Origin: Gallionella sp.
Lineage (GTDB): Bacteria > Pseudomonadota > Gammaproteobacteria > Burkholderiales > Gallionellaceae
NCBI GenBank assembly: GCA_004298605.1
Contig: SCPW01000410.1
Location: 1-9,460 of the forward strand
Direction: 5' to 3'
DNA: 9,460 nucleotides
The stretch's first letter is position 1. Every line of letters starts with the position of its first letter. The position numbers were made by a program, and so were the translations under genes. Shown here in pieces: positions 8,702 to 9,460 of this stretch. A model generated the notes under the pieces. It was not told where the DNA came from, ran no database searches, and saw nothing but the letters and a program-made list of their open reading frames with translations.

Positions 8702-9460
8702 ATGGTCAAGCAGCGCACCTTGAAAAATTCCGTCAGCGTGACGGGTGTCGGCTTGCACAGCGGCGAGAAAGTCACGCTGGGCTTGCGCCCTGCCCCGGCC
8801 AATACCGGCATCGTGTTCCGCCGCGTGGACGTGAAGCCGGTCGAGGAAATCTGCGCGCGCGCCGAGCTGGTGCATGACACGCGCCTTTCCACCTGCATGG
8901 AACAGAACGGCGTGCGTGTCGCCACTGTCGAGCATCTGATGTCCGCGTTTGCCGGGCTGGGCATAGACAACGCGTATGTTGATCTGGACAGCGCGGAAGT
9001 GCCCATCATGGACGGCAGCGCCGGGACGTTTATTTTCCTGCTGCAATCGGCAGGCATTGTCGAGCAACCGGCCGCCAAAAAATTCCTGCGCATAAAGAAA
9101 ACAGTCGAGGTAAAGCAAGGCGACAAATGGGTGCGCTTTGAGCCGCACCACGGTTACAAATTGACTTTTTCCATCGATTTCGCCCACCCGGTATTCGCGA
9201 ATACCAGGCAACACGTGGTGGTCGACCTGGACGAAGAATCTTACGTGCATGACATCAGCCGGGCGCGCACCTTCGGCTTCATGCATGACGTCGAGAACAT
9301 GCGCGCACAGGGCCTGGCCTTGGGCGGCAGCCTGGACAACGCCATCGTGATGGACGACTACCGCGTGCTGAACGCGGACGGATTGCGGTTCGAGGACGAG
9401 TTCGTCAAGCACAAAGTGCTCGACGCGATCGGCGACCTCTATCTGCTGGGTCATCCGCTG
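8702..9460 (+). CDS. lpxC: LpxC, UDP-3-O-acyl-GlcNAc deacetylase (5' part)
   Basis: LpxC is the zinc-dependent cytoplasmic enzyme of the committed step of lipid A synthesis. It removes the acetyl group from UDP-3-O-acyl-GlcNAc. The visible 253 codons hold [11 protein letters not shown] at the start, [13 protein letters not shown] (14-26), the zinc/catalytic [13 protein letters not shown] (Glu77, His78), [27 protein letters not shown], and [10 protein letters not shown], which holds the second zinc histidine and the aspartate. The catalytic histidine further on lies beyond the window. ATG 8702 was chosen because it aligns with the E. coli start MIKQRTLK. ATG 8678, 8 codons upstream in frame (MIPKFKTP), is the alternative and would be a leaderless start for the predicted promoter. 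Neither has a Shine-Dalgarno. The gene is open at the window's end. Confidence 0.95.
   Translation, partial: MVKQRTLKNSVSVTGVGLHSGEKVTLGLRPAPANTGIVFRRVDVKPVEEICARAELVHDTRLSTCMEQNGVRVATVEHLMSAFAGLGIDNAYVDLDSAEVPIMDGSAGTFIFLLQSAGIVEQPAAKKFLRIKKTVEVKQGDKWVRFEPHHGYKLTFSIDFAHPVFANTRQHVVVDLDEESYVHDISRARTFGFMHDVENMRAQGLALGGSLDNAIVMDDYRVLNADGLRFEDEFVKHKVLDAIGDLYLLGHPL

Noticed and set aside
8636..9454. Antisense open frame of 272 codons across lpxC
   Set aside because: Shadow of lpxC; the + strand has the complete set of LpxC motifs visible in this part.

Overview
The window is a nearly complete, collinear stretch of the dcw (division and cell wall) cluster. All genes are on the + strand, in the order ftsW (3' end), murG, murC, murB, ddl, ftsQ, ftsA, ftsZ, lpxC (5' part). 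Gene order, a high-GC sequence and protein flavour (a MurC close to the neisserial type, FtsZ ending in LDIPSFLRKQAD, lpxC directly after ftsZ) point to a betaproteobacterium. A Nitrosomonadales or Gallionellaceae-like lineage is my best guess, from protein resemblance only.

Layout: the FtsW C-terminus (1-161) is followed by a small structured insertion that duplicated 36 bp of the ftsW/murG junction. Then come murG (274-1338), a four-copy 46-bp tandem repeat reaching the murC start (1327-1507), murC (1503-3011), murB (3008-4018, ATGA overlap), ddl (4011-5156, overlap), ftsQ (5166-5960), ftsA (5985-7220), a hairpin repeat, ftsZ (7300-8475), a repeat-filled intergenic region with a probable promoter, and lpxC (from 8702). 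The products carry out the last cytoplasmic steps of peptidoglycan precursor synthesis (MurB, MurC, Ddl, MurG) and divisome assembly (FtsW, FtsQ, FtsA, FtsZ). LpxC commits UDP-GlcNAc derivatives to lipid A. Short spacings and overlaps suggest one co-transcribed, translationally coupled unit, with lpxC probably having its own promoter.

The genes are conventional; what has happened to them is not. At least four classes of small palindromic repeat have settled in the cluster, in most of the junctions and inside coding sequences. Two related purine/pyrimidine elements lie in frame in loops of MurC and MurB, a CCCTCTCCCGC-type repeat adds about 60 residues to the Ddl C-terminus, and a diverged copy adds about 20 residues to periplasmic FtsQ. 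The elements are stop-free by base composition, insert in multiples of three, and in several places supply stop codons, ribosome binding sites or start contexts for essential genes. This resembles in principle the Rickettsia palindromic elements that insert into genes. No mobile-element gene, CRISPR array, tRNA or rRNA was seen. No stretch over 300 bases lacks a gene.
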